Source: Acidobacteriota bacterium | GTDB lineage: Bacteria; Acidobacteriota; Terriglobia; Terriglobales; Acidobacteriaceae | Direction: 5' to 3' | Assembly (NCBI GenBank): GCA_021798655.1 | Contig: JAJZFE010000299.1 | Span: forward strand, 1-10,020 | Length of the DNA stretch: 10,020 nt | Shown: piece by piece, positions 1-5,629 of the stretch | Position numbering within the stretch: position 1 is the first letter of the stretch | Layout: each line of letters opens with the position of its first letter | The notes under the pieces: generated by a model | The model's input: the letters and a program-made list of their open reading frames with translations, nothing else | The model's database searches: none | Told to the model about the DNA's origin: nothing | Position numbers and translations under genes: made by a program

Positions 1-147
1 CCCCTCGGCGACACCTTCGCCCTCGCCACCGGCAAGTACCTCCTCACCCGCGATAAAAAGCTCGGCGGCGTCGCCTACGGTGCCTTCACCGACATCCTCG
101 AACGCACCCCCAAAGGCTGGCGCATCATCTACAGCTCCAACAGCTAA
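1..147 (+). CDS. SnoaL/DUF4440-like protein, C-terminal fragment (5' end outside window)
   Basis: The open frame runs from base 1 to a TAA at 145-147, giving the last 48 residues. The fragment reads like the last beta strands of the NTF2-like fold: an 'ALATGKYLLTRD' strand, a glycine-rich turn (KLGGVAYGAF), then 'TDILERTPKGWRIIYSSNS'. The closing pattern, a hydrophobic strand followed by K/DGWRI and a short polar tail, is typical of DUF4440/SnoaL_3 proteins. That family covers small cone-shaped proteins with varied or unknown roles, some of them enzymes. The N-terminal half, where any signal peptide or active-site residues would lie, is missing, so no substrate can be proposed. Codon use is the same GC-rich style as the neighbours. 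The next gene on this strand starts 147 bases downstream, too far to assume an operon. Confidence 0.62.
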   Translation, partial: PLGDTFALATGKYLLTRDKKLGGVAYGAFTDILERTPKGWRIIYSSNS

Positions 148-294
148 CGGCCCCAAACATAAAGCGACCCACCTCTTCTCTCGTCTCTCTCGAATCTCTA
201 ATCTCAACAGAAACCCGAATCTGCACAGAAACCAGACAACCGTGCCGGTTCGACACCCCCAGATCAAGCGATCGCCTGCCCCGCAAGCACCCCG
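148..294. other. Intergenic spacer with short direct repeats
   Basis: These 147 bases lie between the SnoaL-like stop and the ABC ATPase start. They are less GC-rich and more pyrimidine-rich (TCTCTCGTCTCTCTCGAATC) than the flanking genes. ACAGAAACC occurs twice (207-215, 225-233) and CGAATCT twice (191-197, 216-222), giving a loose repeat. No convincing -35/-10 pair, terminator hairpin or small reading frame with a ribosome binding site is visible. A promoter for the ABC gene could lie here but was not identified. Confidence 0.5.
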
Positions 295-1083
295 ATGCCC
301 GCCCTCCTCACCGCCGCCAACCTCACGAAACGCTACGGCGAGACCACCGTCGTCGACGACGTCTCGCTCACGCTCCACCGCGGCGAAACCCTCGGCCTCG
401 TCGGCGAATCCGGCTCCGGCAAGAGCACCCTCGCGCGCCTCCTCCTGCGCCTCATCGAGCCCACCTCCGGCACCGTCACGCTGCACAACCCCGCCGTTGC
501 AGGATTCGCAGGCACCGCGCTCGACCTCCTCACCCTGCCCCCCCGCGACCTCCGCCGCCTTCGCCGCCGCCTGGCCATCGTCTTTCAGGATCCCTACGCC
601 GCGCTCAACCCCCGCCTCACCATCGAGCAGACACTCCGCGAGCCCTTCGCCATCCACCGCGAGCGCCCCGCCGAAGGCATCTCCGCGCGCCTCCTCACGC
701 TGCTCGACGAGGTCGGCCTCCCCGCCGCCGCGCTCTCCCGCTACCCGCACGAGTTCTCCGGCGGCCAGCGCCAGCGCATCAACATCGCCCGCGCGCTCGC
801 CCTCCGCCCCGACCTCCTCGTCCTCGACGAACCCGTCAGCGCCCTCGACGTCTCCGTCGCCGCGCAGGTCATCAACCTCCTCCGCGACCTCCAGCAGCGC
901 CACGGCCTGACGATGCTCTTCATCTCGCACTCCATGCCGCTGGTCCGCTACCTCTGCGACCGCATCCTCGTCCTCCACCGCGGCCGCCTCATCGAGTCCG
1001 GCACCTGGCACGAAGTCTGCCACGCCCCCAGCGACCCCTACACCCAGCAACTCCTCGCCGCCACCCCGAACCTCCCCGTGTAG
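295..1083 (+). CDS. ABC transporter ATP-binding protein, oligopeptide/dipeptide (OppF/DppF) type
   Basis: This 262-residue ATPase should power import of a peptide or similar solute from the cytoplasmic face of a membrane permease. All nucleotide-binding motifs are intact: Walker [10 protein letters not shown] (37-45), Q-loop Q98 in '[12 protein letters not shown]', signature FSGGQ (154-158), Walker B LLVLDEP (174-180) with E179 as the catalytic base, and switch H212. The '[10 protein letters not shown]' loop and the '[14 protein letters not shown]' tail (about 245-258) are characteristic of the Opp/Dpp/Nik/Gsi branch. It is shorter than typical OppF/DppF (about 310-330 residues) because it stops right after the 'PYTQQLL' segment and lacks most of the usual C-terminal oligopeptide domain. 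No Shine-Dalgarno site precedes the ATG, so the start rests on where the N-terminal strand begins. No permease or binding protein is adjacent, so the substrate is unknown. The 151 bases after the stop form a convergent junction in which I see no clear terminator. Confidence 0.92.
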   Translation: MPALLTAANLTKRYGETTVVDDVSLTLHRGETLGLVGESGSGKSTLARLLLRLIEPTSGTVTLHNPAVAGFAGTALDLLTLPPRDLRRLRRRLAIVFQDPYAALNPRLTIEQTLREPFAIHRERPAEGISARLLTLLDEVGLPAAALSRYPHEFSGGQRQRINIARALALRPDLLVLDEPVSALDVSVAAQVINLLRDLQQRHGLTMLFISHSMPLVRYLCDRILVLHRGRLIESGTWHEVCHAPSDPYTQQLLAATPNLPV

Positions 1084-1234
1084 AGCATCTTTCCAAGCAG
1101 GCTTGAAGCTGTTGCCTCTTTCTGGAGCTGCAATAGCGTTATCATCTCGACCGAAGACCGCGCTCTTGCGGCCGCACCAGAGAGCCCCCCGCATTTCAGA
1201 CTGTCACAGCTCTACCCCATCGAGCCCGCTGCCA

Positions 1235-2281
1235 TCACCGGTAGTAAGCCGTCCGCGTCTCCACCACATAGTGCCCCTGCTTCAGCTCCGGGTGTTGCGC
1301 GTACGCTTCCACCGACAGCTTCAGCGAAATGTGGCACAGAGTTCCCGCCGGATGCGATGTCGTCGGCACATACCCCATCGTGTATCGCCCTCGAATCTCT
1401 TCGATCAGCGTGCCCATCTTGTCCGCCACCTGCTTGCCGTTGCCGTGCAGCACAGGCCCACCGGTGTCCGTCGCCAGCCGCGCAACATGATCCATCCGCG
1501 CACTGATCCCAAACGCAAAGCTGAGCGGATTCACCATGCTCGCCGCAATCTCCGCATCATCCGCCGCCGTCCGGTCAATCAGCGCCGACACCGTCACCCC
1601 CGTCTGCAGCAGCTCCTCCTTGGCCTCCGCGCCGCTGTGCAGCGTCGCCGGCGCCTGTTTGCCGTAGAGCTTTACTGCCAGACCGTGCACTTCGTTCTCC
1701 GTGCCATCGGTAAAGAACAGCAGCACCCGCCGACTGCCGGGTATCGTGGAGCGCATCGCCTCGGCCGCGCCCTCATACACGCTCTCATCTAGAAACGTGC
1801 CTTCCTTCGTGCTGCTCGCCGCTGCCTTGGCGATCGCCGCCGCGACTGCCTTGTGGTCCGTCGTGAACGGCTGCAGCAACTGCGTCGCCGACGAGAACGT
1901 CATCACCGCAACCTCGTCCTCCGGCTTCAGATGCGCAAGCACCCTCTGCGCACCCGCCGCCAGGTCCTTCAACTGTGGTTGCACACTCTCCGTCAGGTCG
2001 AACATCAGCACAATCGACAACGGCAGTTTGTCCTGGCTGAAGTCGCGAATCTTCTGCGGCACGCCATCTTCTTCCAGCACAAAGTCGTTCGCCGTCAGCG
2101 TCGTCTCCATGCGCCCCGTCTTCTTCTCCGCGACAATCGCATCCAGCACCACCAGTTGGGTCGAGAGATGCAGCACCGGCAACGCCGTCGCATCCCCACC
2201 CGGCTGCTGCGCCACCGCACCCGCCCCTACCACCAGACAGCACAAAACGCACACCACACGCATCACACAAATCACACGCAT
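1235..2281 (-). CDS. Secreted VWFA-domain protein, acidobacterial TIGR03436 type
   Basis: A predicted exported protein of 348 residues with a von Willebrand factor A domain, a fold that binds partners through a metal ion. The N-terminus (MRVICVMRVVCVLCCLVVG) is a signal peptide with a likely cut after AVA (residue 24). The next segment, 'VVLDAIVAEKKTGRMETTLTANDFVLEEDG', matches the conserved lead-in of this family. The metal site (MIDAS) is visible as D95-x-T97-x-S99 in 'MFDLTESV', probably T162, and D192 in 'FFTDGTEN'. The C-terminal 'RGRYTMGYVPT' strand is also a family hallmark. The family is abundant in Acidobacteria and has no established function. I chose the ATG at 2281 because GGAGG lies 9 bases upstream; a GTG at 2308 would add 9 residues but would swallow that site. 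It follows the TIGR03435 gene after 63 bases and is the last gene of the cluster. Confidence 0.88.
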   Translation of the reverse strand: MRVICVMRVVCVLCCLVVGAGAVAQQPGGDATALPVLHLSTQLVVLDAIVAEKKTGRMETTLTANDFVLEEDGVPQKIRDFSQDKLPLSIVLMFDLTESVQPQLKDLAAGAQRVLAHLKPEDEVAVMTFSSATQLLQPFTTDHKAVAAAIAKAAASSTKEGTFLDESVYEGAAEAMRSTIPGSRRVLLFFTDGTENEVHGLAVKLYGKQAPATLHSGAEAKEELLQTGVTVSALIDRTAADDAEIAASMVNPLSFAFGISARMDHVARLATDTGGPVLHGNGKQVADKMGTLIEEIRGRYTMGYVPTTSHPAGTLCHISLKLSVEAYAQHPELKQGHYVVETRTAYYR

Positions 2282-2283
2282 CA
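2255..2283 (-). repeat. Duplicated 18-base start-codon unit in the VWFA gene
   Basis: The 11-base word CACACGCATCA occurs at 2255-2265 and 2273-2283, exactly 18 bases apart. On the coding strand each copy begins with ATGCGTGTG, so the signal peptide starts with two similar six-residue units, MRVICV and MRVVCV. By eye 14 of 18 bases match. The 18-base period keeps the frame and gives two in-phase ATG codons. Confidence 0.7.
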
Positions 2284-2290
2284 AGGCGAA

Positions 2291-2295
2291 CCTCC
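2291..2295 (-). promoter_or_regulatory. Ribosome binding site deciding the VWFA gene start
   Basis: On the minus strand this reads GGAGG and sits 9 bases before the ATG at 2281-2279. It favours that ATG over the in-frame GTG at 2308, which lies upstream of the site, and over the ATG at 2263, which would leave a spacing of 27 bases. Confidence 0.6.
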
Positions 2296-2344
2296 GCACA
2301 CGCAGCACCTGAGCCCGAACACCTGCACCCGCAAAAAGCCTATC

Positions 2345-3196
2345 TCAGTTTTCCGTCGGCTTCGTCATCCGGTCGATCACCAGGTTCGGCACCGCCTCAT
2401 GCTCGCTCTCCAGCTTCAGCCCCAGCTGTTCCTGCACCGCCGTGAAGATCGATGGCCACCCATCCGGGTCATGCGCCGACCAATCGCGCCCAAACTGCAG
2501 CGTGTAGTTGTACGTCCCGGTCAGCCCCGTCCTGTCCACCACCGGCTCCTCCACCTGCGAGCTGAGCGTCGCCGCAATCGCTCGCAGCGGCGCATTCGAG
2601 CCCACAAACTCCAACCCATGCTGCGACCCGTGCGCCTGCACATCCGACGGCGGCATCGGCGTCGGCGTATCACTGGGCGGCGGCGCAGGGACGGCCTGCA
2701 TCTTCACGCCGCCCTTGGCCACGGTCAGGTTGTAGATTGCGCTTGTGCGCGTCTCAAAGTGTGTCTGCAGCCCCATGCGCTCGGCCAGCAGCACCCGCAT
2801 CGCGTTCCGTTTCTCCAGCCGGACCTCGTTCGGCGTCAGCCTTGCCAGCCGCGCGTCCGCCGCCTCATCCGACCGCGCCTGAATGTCATAGAACGTGTCC
2901 GTCGCCCAGCCTGGCGCCCCGATGATCGGCGCGTCGAAGCCATACGCAATCTGCAGCAGCGTCTTCAGCGGCAGGTTCGTCGCCTCAAACCGGCTCGATG
3001 ACGGCGGGCTCGACACCGTCACATGAAAGTGCGCGTCCGGCGGCGGCGACTGCCGAATCGTCGCCACATCAAACGTCAACGTGGGCTTATACCCCGCCTC
3101 TTCCAGAATCGGCGTCTGCGCCCGCACACCCGCTGCGCACGCGAACACCACACAGGCCGCAAGCAGAGCGACACTTCTCCGATAGACGCTGCACAT
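2345..3196 (-). CDS. Secreted TIGR03435-family 'soil-associated' protein
   Basis: A predicted exported protein of 283 residues. A signal peptide (MCSVYRRSVALLAACVVFAC) probably ends near AGVRAQ (22-27). The mature part follows the TIGR03435 template closely: 'LTFDVATIRQSPP' (40-52), 'SRFEATNLPLKTLLQIAYGF' (68-87), 'GAPGWATDTFYDIQAR' (93-108), 'RVLLAERMGLQTHFET' (134-149), 'YNLTVAKGG' (155-163), 'EEPVVDRTGLTGTYNYTLQF' (216-235), 'PSIFTAVQEQLGLKLES' (248-264) and 'NLVIDRMTKPTEN' (271-283). The family is common in soil Acidobacteria and its function is unknown. I chose the ATG at 3196 because AGGGAG precedes it by 9 bases and the signal peptide starts directly there. An in-frame ATG at 3223 would add 9 polar residues, and still longer forms run into the DUF971 gene. 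The proline-rich stretch 168-184 is probably a flexible insert. Confidence 0.9.
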   Translation of the reverse strand: MCSVYRRSVALLAACVVFACAAGVRAQTPILEEAGYKPTLTFDVATIRQSPPPDAHFHVTVSSPPSSSRFEATNLPLKTLLQIAYGFDAPIIGAPGWATDTFYDIQARSDEAADARLARLTPNEVRLEKRNAMRVLLAERMGLQTHFETRTSAIYNLTVAKGGVKMQAVPAPPPSDTPTPMPPSDVQAHGSQHGLEFVGSNAPLRAIAATLSSQVEEPVVDRTGLTGTYNYTLQFGRDWSAHDPDGWPSIFTAVQEQLGLKLESEHEAVPNLVIDRMTKPTEN

Positions 3197-3272
3197 AACT
3201 CGACACTCCCTGCCCAGAATCATACGGCCCCACCGGCCACGCGGTTCCAGCTTCTTTGCACCCTGCTGCGCG

Positions 3273-3692
3273 CTACTTCCCGTTCCCCAGCCCGTCGCAC
3301 ACGTTCCGCAGGTAGTCCCACGAGTACAGCCCGGCCTCGTGCCCGTCGTTCCACTTGAACCGGATCGCATACTTGCCCACCGGCGTCACCTCCACCGGCC
3401 GCGGCGGTGCTTCATACATCGGCAGCAGCGTCGCCGGCTTCGGCTTCGCAGTGCCTGGCTCGCGGCCCGCATTGTCGCGCTCCTCGTGGCACGTCGCGCA
3501 CGGGCACGCTGCGCGCAGCCACCCGAAGCTCCAATGGCTCGCATGGCCATCGCCCCACTCGATGCCCATCCCCGTGCCGCCCGTCTTGTCCACGCGAATC
3601 TTCACCGGCTTGATCGCCTCCCCGGTCAGCTTCACCAGCTCCGGCCGCGCGGCCTCCTCGGCGCTCACAAACTTGATGCCCTCATGGCTCAC
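3273..3692 (-). CDS. DUF971 protein (gamma-butyrobetaine hydroxylase N-terminal-like zinc domain)
   Basis: A small cytoplasmic protein of 139 residues carrying the DUF971 / GBBH-like N-terminal domain. The two family hallmarks are present: 'WGDGHASHWSFGWLRAACPC' followed by ATC (46-68), and 'WNDGHEAGLYSWDYLRNVC' (114-132). In eukaryotic gamma-butyrobetaine hydroxylase the equivalent domain binds zinc through three Cys and one His. The matching residues here are C63, C65, C68 and H118, so zinc binding is likely by analogy. No hydroxylase domain is attached. Stand-alone bacterial DUF971 proteins lack an agreed function, though the domain also occurs with Mrp/ApbC-type Fe-S carriers. The start is GTG at 3692, which overlaps the SemiSWEET stop (GTGA) and is preceded by a strong GGGAGGT. 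The linker at 70-100 is variable and proline/lysine-rich. Confidence 0.9.
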   Translation of the reverse strand: MSHEGIKFVSAEEAARPELVKLTGEAIKPVKIRVDKTGGTGMGIEWGDGHASHWSFGWLRAACPCATCHEERDNAGREPGTAKPKPATLLPMYEAPPRPVEVTPVGKYAIRFKWNDGHEAGLYSWDYLRNVCDGLGNGK

Positions 3693-3994
3693 TCTGCACC
3701 TCCCGCCGGCGTGTCCCTGCTCAACGCCTTGCGATCGAACTTAAGCTTCAAAATCAAGATAGACAGCGACAGCACAAACGTCACCACATTCGCCACCACC
3801 ACCGGCATCGAGTGCGTCAGCAGCCCGTACACCATCCACGAAAACGTCCCCGCCGAAAACACCAGGAACATCAGCAGCGAGATCTCCCGCGCCGACCGCA
3901 GCCGCACCACGCGAATCAGCTGCGGCAGAAACGACACCGTCGTCATCGTCGCGGCCGCATACCCTATCCCGTCGATCGCCATCCGCGTCATCAT
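3689..3994 (-). CDS. SemiSWEET-type sugar transporter
   Basis: A 101-residue membrane protein with three predicted helices (about 7-25, 40-60, 64-84), one triple-helix bundle. SemiSWEETs work as dimers and carry sugars along their gradient. The PQ-loop motif is P24-Q25 in 'TTVSFLPQLIRVVRLRSARE', followed by 'ISLLMFLVFSAGTFSWMVYG' and 'PVVVANVVTFVLSLSILILK'. W53 and N69 match the Trp and Asn that line the sugar pocket in characterised SemiSWEETs. The length is typical for the family. I chose the ATG at 3994 because it overlaps the TSUP stop as ATGA and has AGGGG about 8 bases upstream. The next codon is also ATG, and a further ATG lies at 3982. The substrate cannot be told from sequence. It ends 4 bases inside the DUF971 gene. 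Confidence 0.87.
   Translation of the reverse strand: MMTRMAIDGIGYAAATMTTVSFLPQLIRVVRLRSAREISLLMFLVFSAGTFSWMVYGLLTHSMPVVVANVVTFVLSLSILILKLKFDRKALSRDTPAGGAE
3698..3704 (-). promoter_or_regulatory. Strong ribosome binding site for the DUF971 GTG start
   Basis: On the minus strand this reads GGGAGGT, 5 bases before the GTG at 3692-3690. It lies inside the last codons of the SemiSWEET gene. It supports a non-ATG start with independent initiation, in addition to any coupling through the 4-base GTGA overlap. Confidence 0.65.
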
Positions 3995-4776
3995 GCTCCG
4001 TGCCCCTGCCGCCAGAAGAAGTACGCCGCGATCACCATACCGGTCGCCACCACGATCCCGCGCAACACCTCTCCCGGCACGCGCTTCGCAAACCGCGCGC
4101 CCACCCACCCACCAAACCCCGCAAACAACATCGACACCACGCAGTACCGCCACTCAATGTTCCCCGTCACCACAAACGTCACAATCGCGCAGAAGTTCGA
4201 CGACAGCGCCGCAAACACCTTCATCGCATTCAGGTGGTGCATGTTCTCCATGCCGAACAGCGCCAGGATCGTCATCACCAGGAACCCGCCGCCCGCGCCA
4301 AAGTCGCCGATATAGAAGCACACCGGAAACAGCGCCGCCATCAGCGGCAGCCACGGAATCGGACGATCCACCTCATGCTCGGCCCGTCGCCGCAGCCACT
4401 TGGACACCCGCCCGCTCACTCCGAAGATCGCCGTCCCGCCCAGGATCAGCCACGGAATCATATGCAGAAACGTCGTCTGGTCCGTGTGCAGCAGCACCTC
4501 CGCACCTGTCACGCCGCCCAGCACACACGTGATCCCCACCGGTACCACCAGCTCCCGCTGCACGTCGTCCCGCAGCGTGGCCAGCGACGTCAACTGCCCC
4601 GGCCACAACGCCACCGTGTTCGTCGCATTCGCCTGCACCGGCGGCACGCCCATCCCCAGCATCGCCGGAAACGAGATGAACGACCCACCACCCGCCATCG
4701 CATTCATCACCCCCGCAATCAGCGAGGCCGTGATGAGCCACAGAAAATTCAGATGAGCCAGCGCGACGTGGTGCAT
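3991..4776 (-). CDS. TSUP family (TauE/SafE-like) anion permease
   Basis: A 261-residue inner-membrane protein of the TSUP family, whose members move sulfite, sulfoacetate, sulfonates or related anions, usually outward. The family's internal repeat is visible. The first half has 'NAMAGGGSFISFPAMLGMGV' (25-44) and 'ANATNTVALWPGQ' (49-61). The second half has 'DFGAGGGFLVMTILALFGM' (158-176) and 'NAMKVFAALSSNF' (183-195). Roughly eight hydrophobic segments are separated by a charged central loop (about 122-140, SKWLRRRAEHEVDR). The start is ATG at 4776, 24 bases after the LOG stop, with only a weak AGAAG before it. The end overlaps SemiSWEET by 4 bases. The substrate is unknown and no sulfur-metabolism gene is adjacent. 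Confidence 0.9.
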   Translation of the reverse strand: MHHVALAHLNFLWLITASLIAGVMNAMAGGGSFISFPAMLGMGVPPVQANATNTVALWPGQLTSLATLRDDVQRELVVPVGITCVLGGVTGAEVLLHTDQTTFLHMIPWLILGGTAIFGVSGRVSKWLRRRAEHEVDRPIPWLPLMAALFPVCFYIGDFGAGGGFLVMTILALFGMENMHHLNAMKVFAALSSNFCAIVTFVVTGNIEWRYCVVSMLFAGFGGWVGARFAKRVPGEVLRGIVVATGMVIAAYFFWRQGHGA

Positions 4777-4800
4777 TGCTTCTATTGTATGCGCGCGCGT

Positions 4801-5364
4801 TTACCCCAGCTGCATCAGCTCCAGCGCCTGCTCCACCGTCTCGGCCACCAGCAGAATCTTCCGGTTCCCGCGCAGCATCCCCTCGGCATCGCAGTGGTCC
4901 AGAAACTCCAGCAGCCTGTCATAGAACCCGTCCACGTTCAGCAGCACCACCGGCTTGCTGTGCAGCTTCAGCGTCTGCCACGCCAGCACCTCGAACATCT
5001 CCTCGAACGTGCCATAGCCGCCCGGCAGCACCAGGAACGCGTCCGCACGCTCCGCCATCAACGCCTTGCGCGTGTGCATCGTCGTCGTCACATGCAGCTC
5101 GCTCACGCCCTCGTGAGCCACCTCCTTGTCCACCAGCACATGCGGAATCACGCCCACCACATACCCGCCCGCCGCGAGCGACGCATCGGCCACCGCACCC
5201 ATCAGCCCCACCTTCGCGCCACCGTAGATCAACCCGATTCCGCGCTCCCCCAGCGCGCGCCCCAGCTCCTCCGCCGCCCGCTTGTAGCTCGGACGCGCCC
5301 CCATCGCCGCCGCGCAGTACACCGCCACACTCTTCAACGCCTTGACACTGTTCGCCTCTGACAT
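4801..5364 (-). CDS. LOG-family (TIGR00730) nucleoside monophosphate phosphoribohydrolase
   Basis: A cytoplasmic Rossmann-like protein of 187 residues. The family cleaves the N-glycosidic bond of adenosine- or cytokinin-type nucleoside 5'-monophosphates, releasing the base and ribose 5-phosphate. Motifs in order: first strand 'KSVAVYCAAAMG' (11-22), 'GLIYGGAKVGLMGAVADA' (44-61), 'TMHTRKALMAERADAFLVLP' (95-114) with the catalytic-type R99, and PGGYGTFEE (114-122) with the catalytic-type Glu. I chose the ATG at 5364, which leaves a 10-residue lead before the first strand, as usual. An ATG at 5442 would add 26 residues without family resemblance and would translate through a hairpin at 5402-5417. 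'Lysine decarboxylase' is an old misannotation of this family. It is probably the first gene of the cluster ending with the VWFA gene. Confidence 0.92.
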   Translation of the reverse strand: MSEANSVKALKSVAVYCAAAMGARPSYKRAAEELGRALGERGIGLIYGGAKVGLMGAVADASLAAGGYVVGVIPHVLVDKEVAHEGVSELHVTTTMHTRKALMAERADAFLVLPGGYGTFEEMFEVLAWQTLKLHSKPVVLLNVDGFYDRLLEFLDHCDAEGMLRGNRKILLVAETVEQALELMQLG

Positions 5365-5401
5365 ACCTTCAGCATAGCAACTACCGACCGCACAGTTGGA
5401 C

Positions 5402-5417
5402 CTCAGCGGCAGCTGAG
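5402..5417. promoter_or_regulatory. Perfect dyad upstream of the LOG gene
   Basis: CTCAGC-GGCA-GCTGAG is a perfect 6-base-pair stem with a 4-base loop, centred about 45 bases before the preferred LOG ATG. It could be a repressor site or a 5'-leader hairpin, or it may be chance. There is no T-tract on either strand, so it is not a typical intrinsic terminator. Confidence 0.35.
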
Positions 5418-5472
5418 CCGTGATCCCCGAATCAGGCTCCATTCAAAGCCAGCCGATATATTCCTGCTTGTC

Positions 5473-5487
5473 ATTCCCGAAGGGAAT
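5473..5487. repeat. Short intergenic hairpin ATTCCC-GAA-GGGAAT
   Basis: A perfect 6-base-pair inverted repeat with a GAA loop, within the phrase TGTCATTCCCGAAGGGAATC. The form 'TGTCAT-stem-GAA-stem' resembles dispersed intergenic repeats I recall from acidobacterial and other soil-bacterial genomes. That resemblance is from memory and needs a genome-wide copy count. Confidence 0.5.
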
Positions 5488-5545
5488 CTGCGTCTTGCCC
5501 ATCCAGGCGAAGACGTTAGAGCTTTTTCCGCAGAGGTGTAGCCGT

Positions 5546-5560
5546 AGGGCCGGAGGCCCG
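5546..5560 (+). repeat. REP-like 15-base repeat, copy 1
   Basis: AGGGCCGGAGGCCCG followed by CTCTATA. The core folds as GGGCC-GGA-GGCCC (5547-5559). An identical 15-base copy lies 69 bases downstream. Confidence 0.6.
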
Positions 5561-5571
5561 CTCTATACCAG

Positions 5572-5590
5572 CGTAGGGCGAAGCCCTACG
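5572..5590. repeat. Perfect hairpin CGTAGGGC-GAA-GCCCTACG
   Basis: A perfect 8-base-pair stem with a three-base GAA loop. It reads nearly the same on both strands. The apex, GCGAAGC, is the classic extra-stable DNA mini-hairpin sequence. Sitting between two transcription units, it could act as a 3'-end hairpin for the CnbZ-like transcript, but no T-tract follows on either strand. Confidence 0.6.
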
Positions 5591-5614
5591 AACCCGTCGC
5601 AACGTAAAGGCCGG

Positions 5615-5629
5615 AGGGCCGGAGGCCCG
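5615..5629 (+). repeat. REP-like 15-base repeat, copy 2
   Basis: AGGGCCGGAGGCCCG again, followed by ATCTATA. With copy 1 this makes a 22-base direct repeat that differs at one base (C/A at position 16). The same GGGCC-GGA-GGCCC fold lies at 5616-5628. A partial copy (AAGGCCGGA) directly precedes it at 5607-5615. Confidence 0.6.

Noticed and set aside
80..910. A 276-codon plus-strand frame overlapping the SnoaL end and most of the ABC ATPase.
   Set aside because: The product is almost entirely Ser/Pro/Ala/Arg low complexity, while the +1-shifted frame encodes a textbook ABC ATPase.
1084..1234. A bidirectional terminator in the convergent junction.
   Set aside because: Apart from the short GCGGCCGC palindrome I see no stem-loop plus T-tract on either strand.
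1103..1792. A plus-strand frame of 229 codons after the ABC gene.
   Set aside because: It is Arg/His-rich, mostly antisense to the VWFA gene, and has no family resemblance or start signal.
3197..3370. N-terminal extension of the TIGR03435 protein by up to 58 residues.
   Set aside because: The extension is Gly/Thr-rich, overlaps the DUF971 coding region, and would bury the signal peptide. A good ribosome site precedes the ATG at 3196.
3995..4153. N-terminal extension of SemiSWEET by 53 residues.
   Set aside because: It overlaps the TSUP C-terminus in another frame, is Arg/Gly/Val-rich, and exceeds the normal SemiSWEET length. The ATGA junction at 3994 is a better start.
4784..4789. TACAAT on the minus strand just before the TSUP ATG, as a -10 box.
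   Set aside because: The hexamer at the right distance upstream is CAGCTG, not -35-like. The gap to the LOG gene is only 24 bases, so read-through is more likely.
1853..5361. Long plus-strand open frames (1853-3001, 3339-4532, 4000-5361) antisense to the LOG-to-VWFA cluster.
   Set aside because: All have the same His/Arg/Gln- or Ser/Pro/Ala-rich composition of antisense shadows, and each crosses boundaries of well-recognised genes on the other strand.
5374..5379. TATGCT on the minus strand ahead of the LOG ATG, as a -10 box.
   Set aside because: It matches 4 of 6 consensus bases, has no recognisable -35, and would start transcription almost at the ATG.
5572..5590. The perfect 8-base-pair hairpin as an intrinsic terminator.
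   Set aside because: No T-tract follows on either strand. It fits a REP-like repeat better, although an effect on transcript ends is possible.
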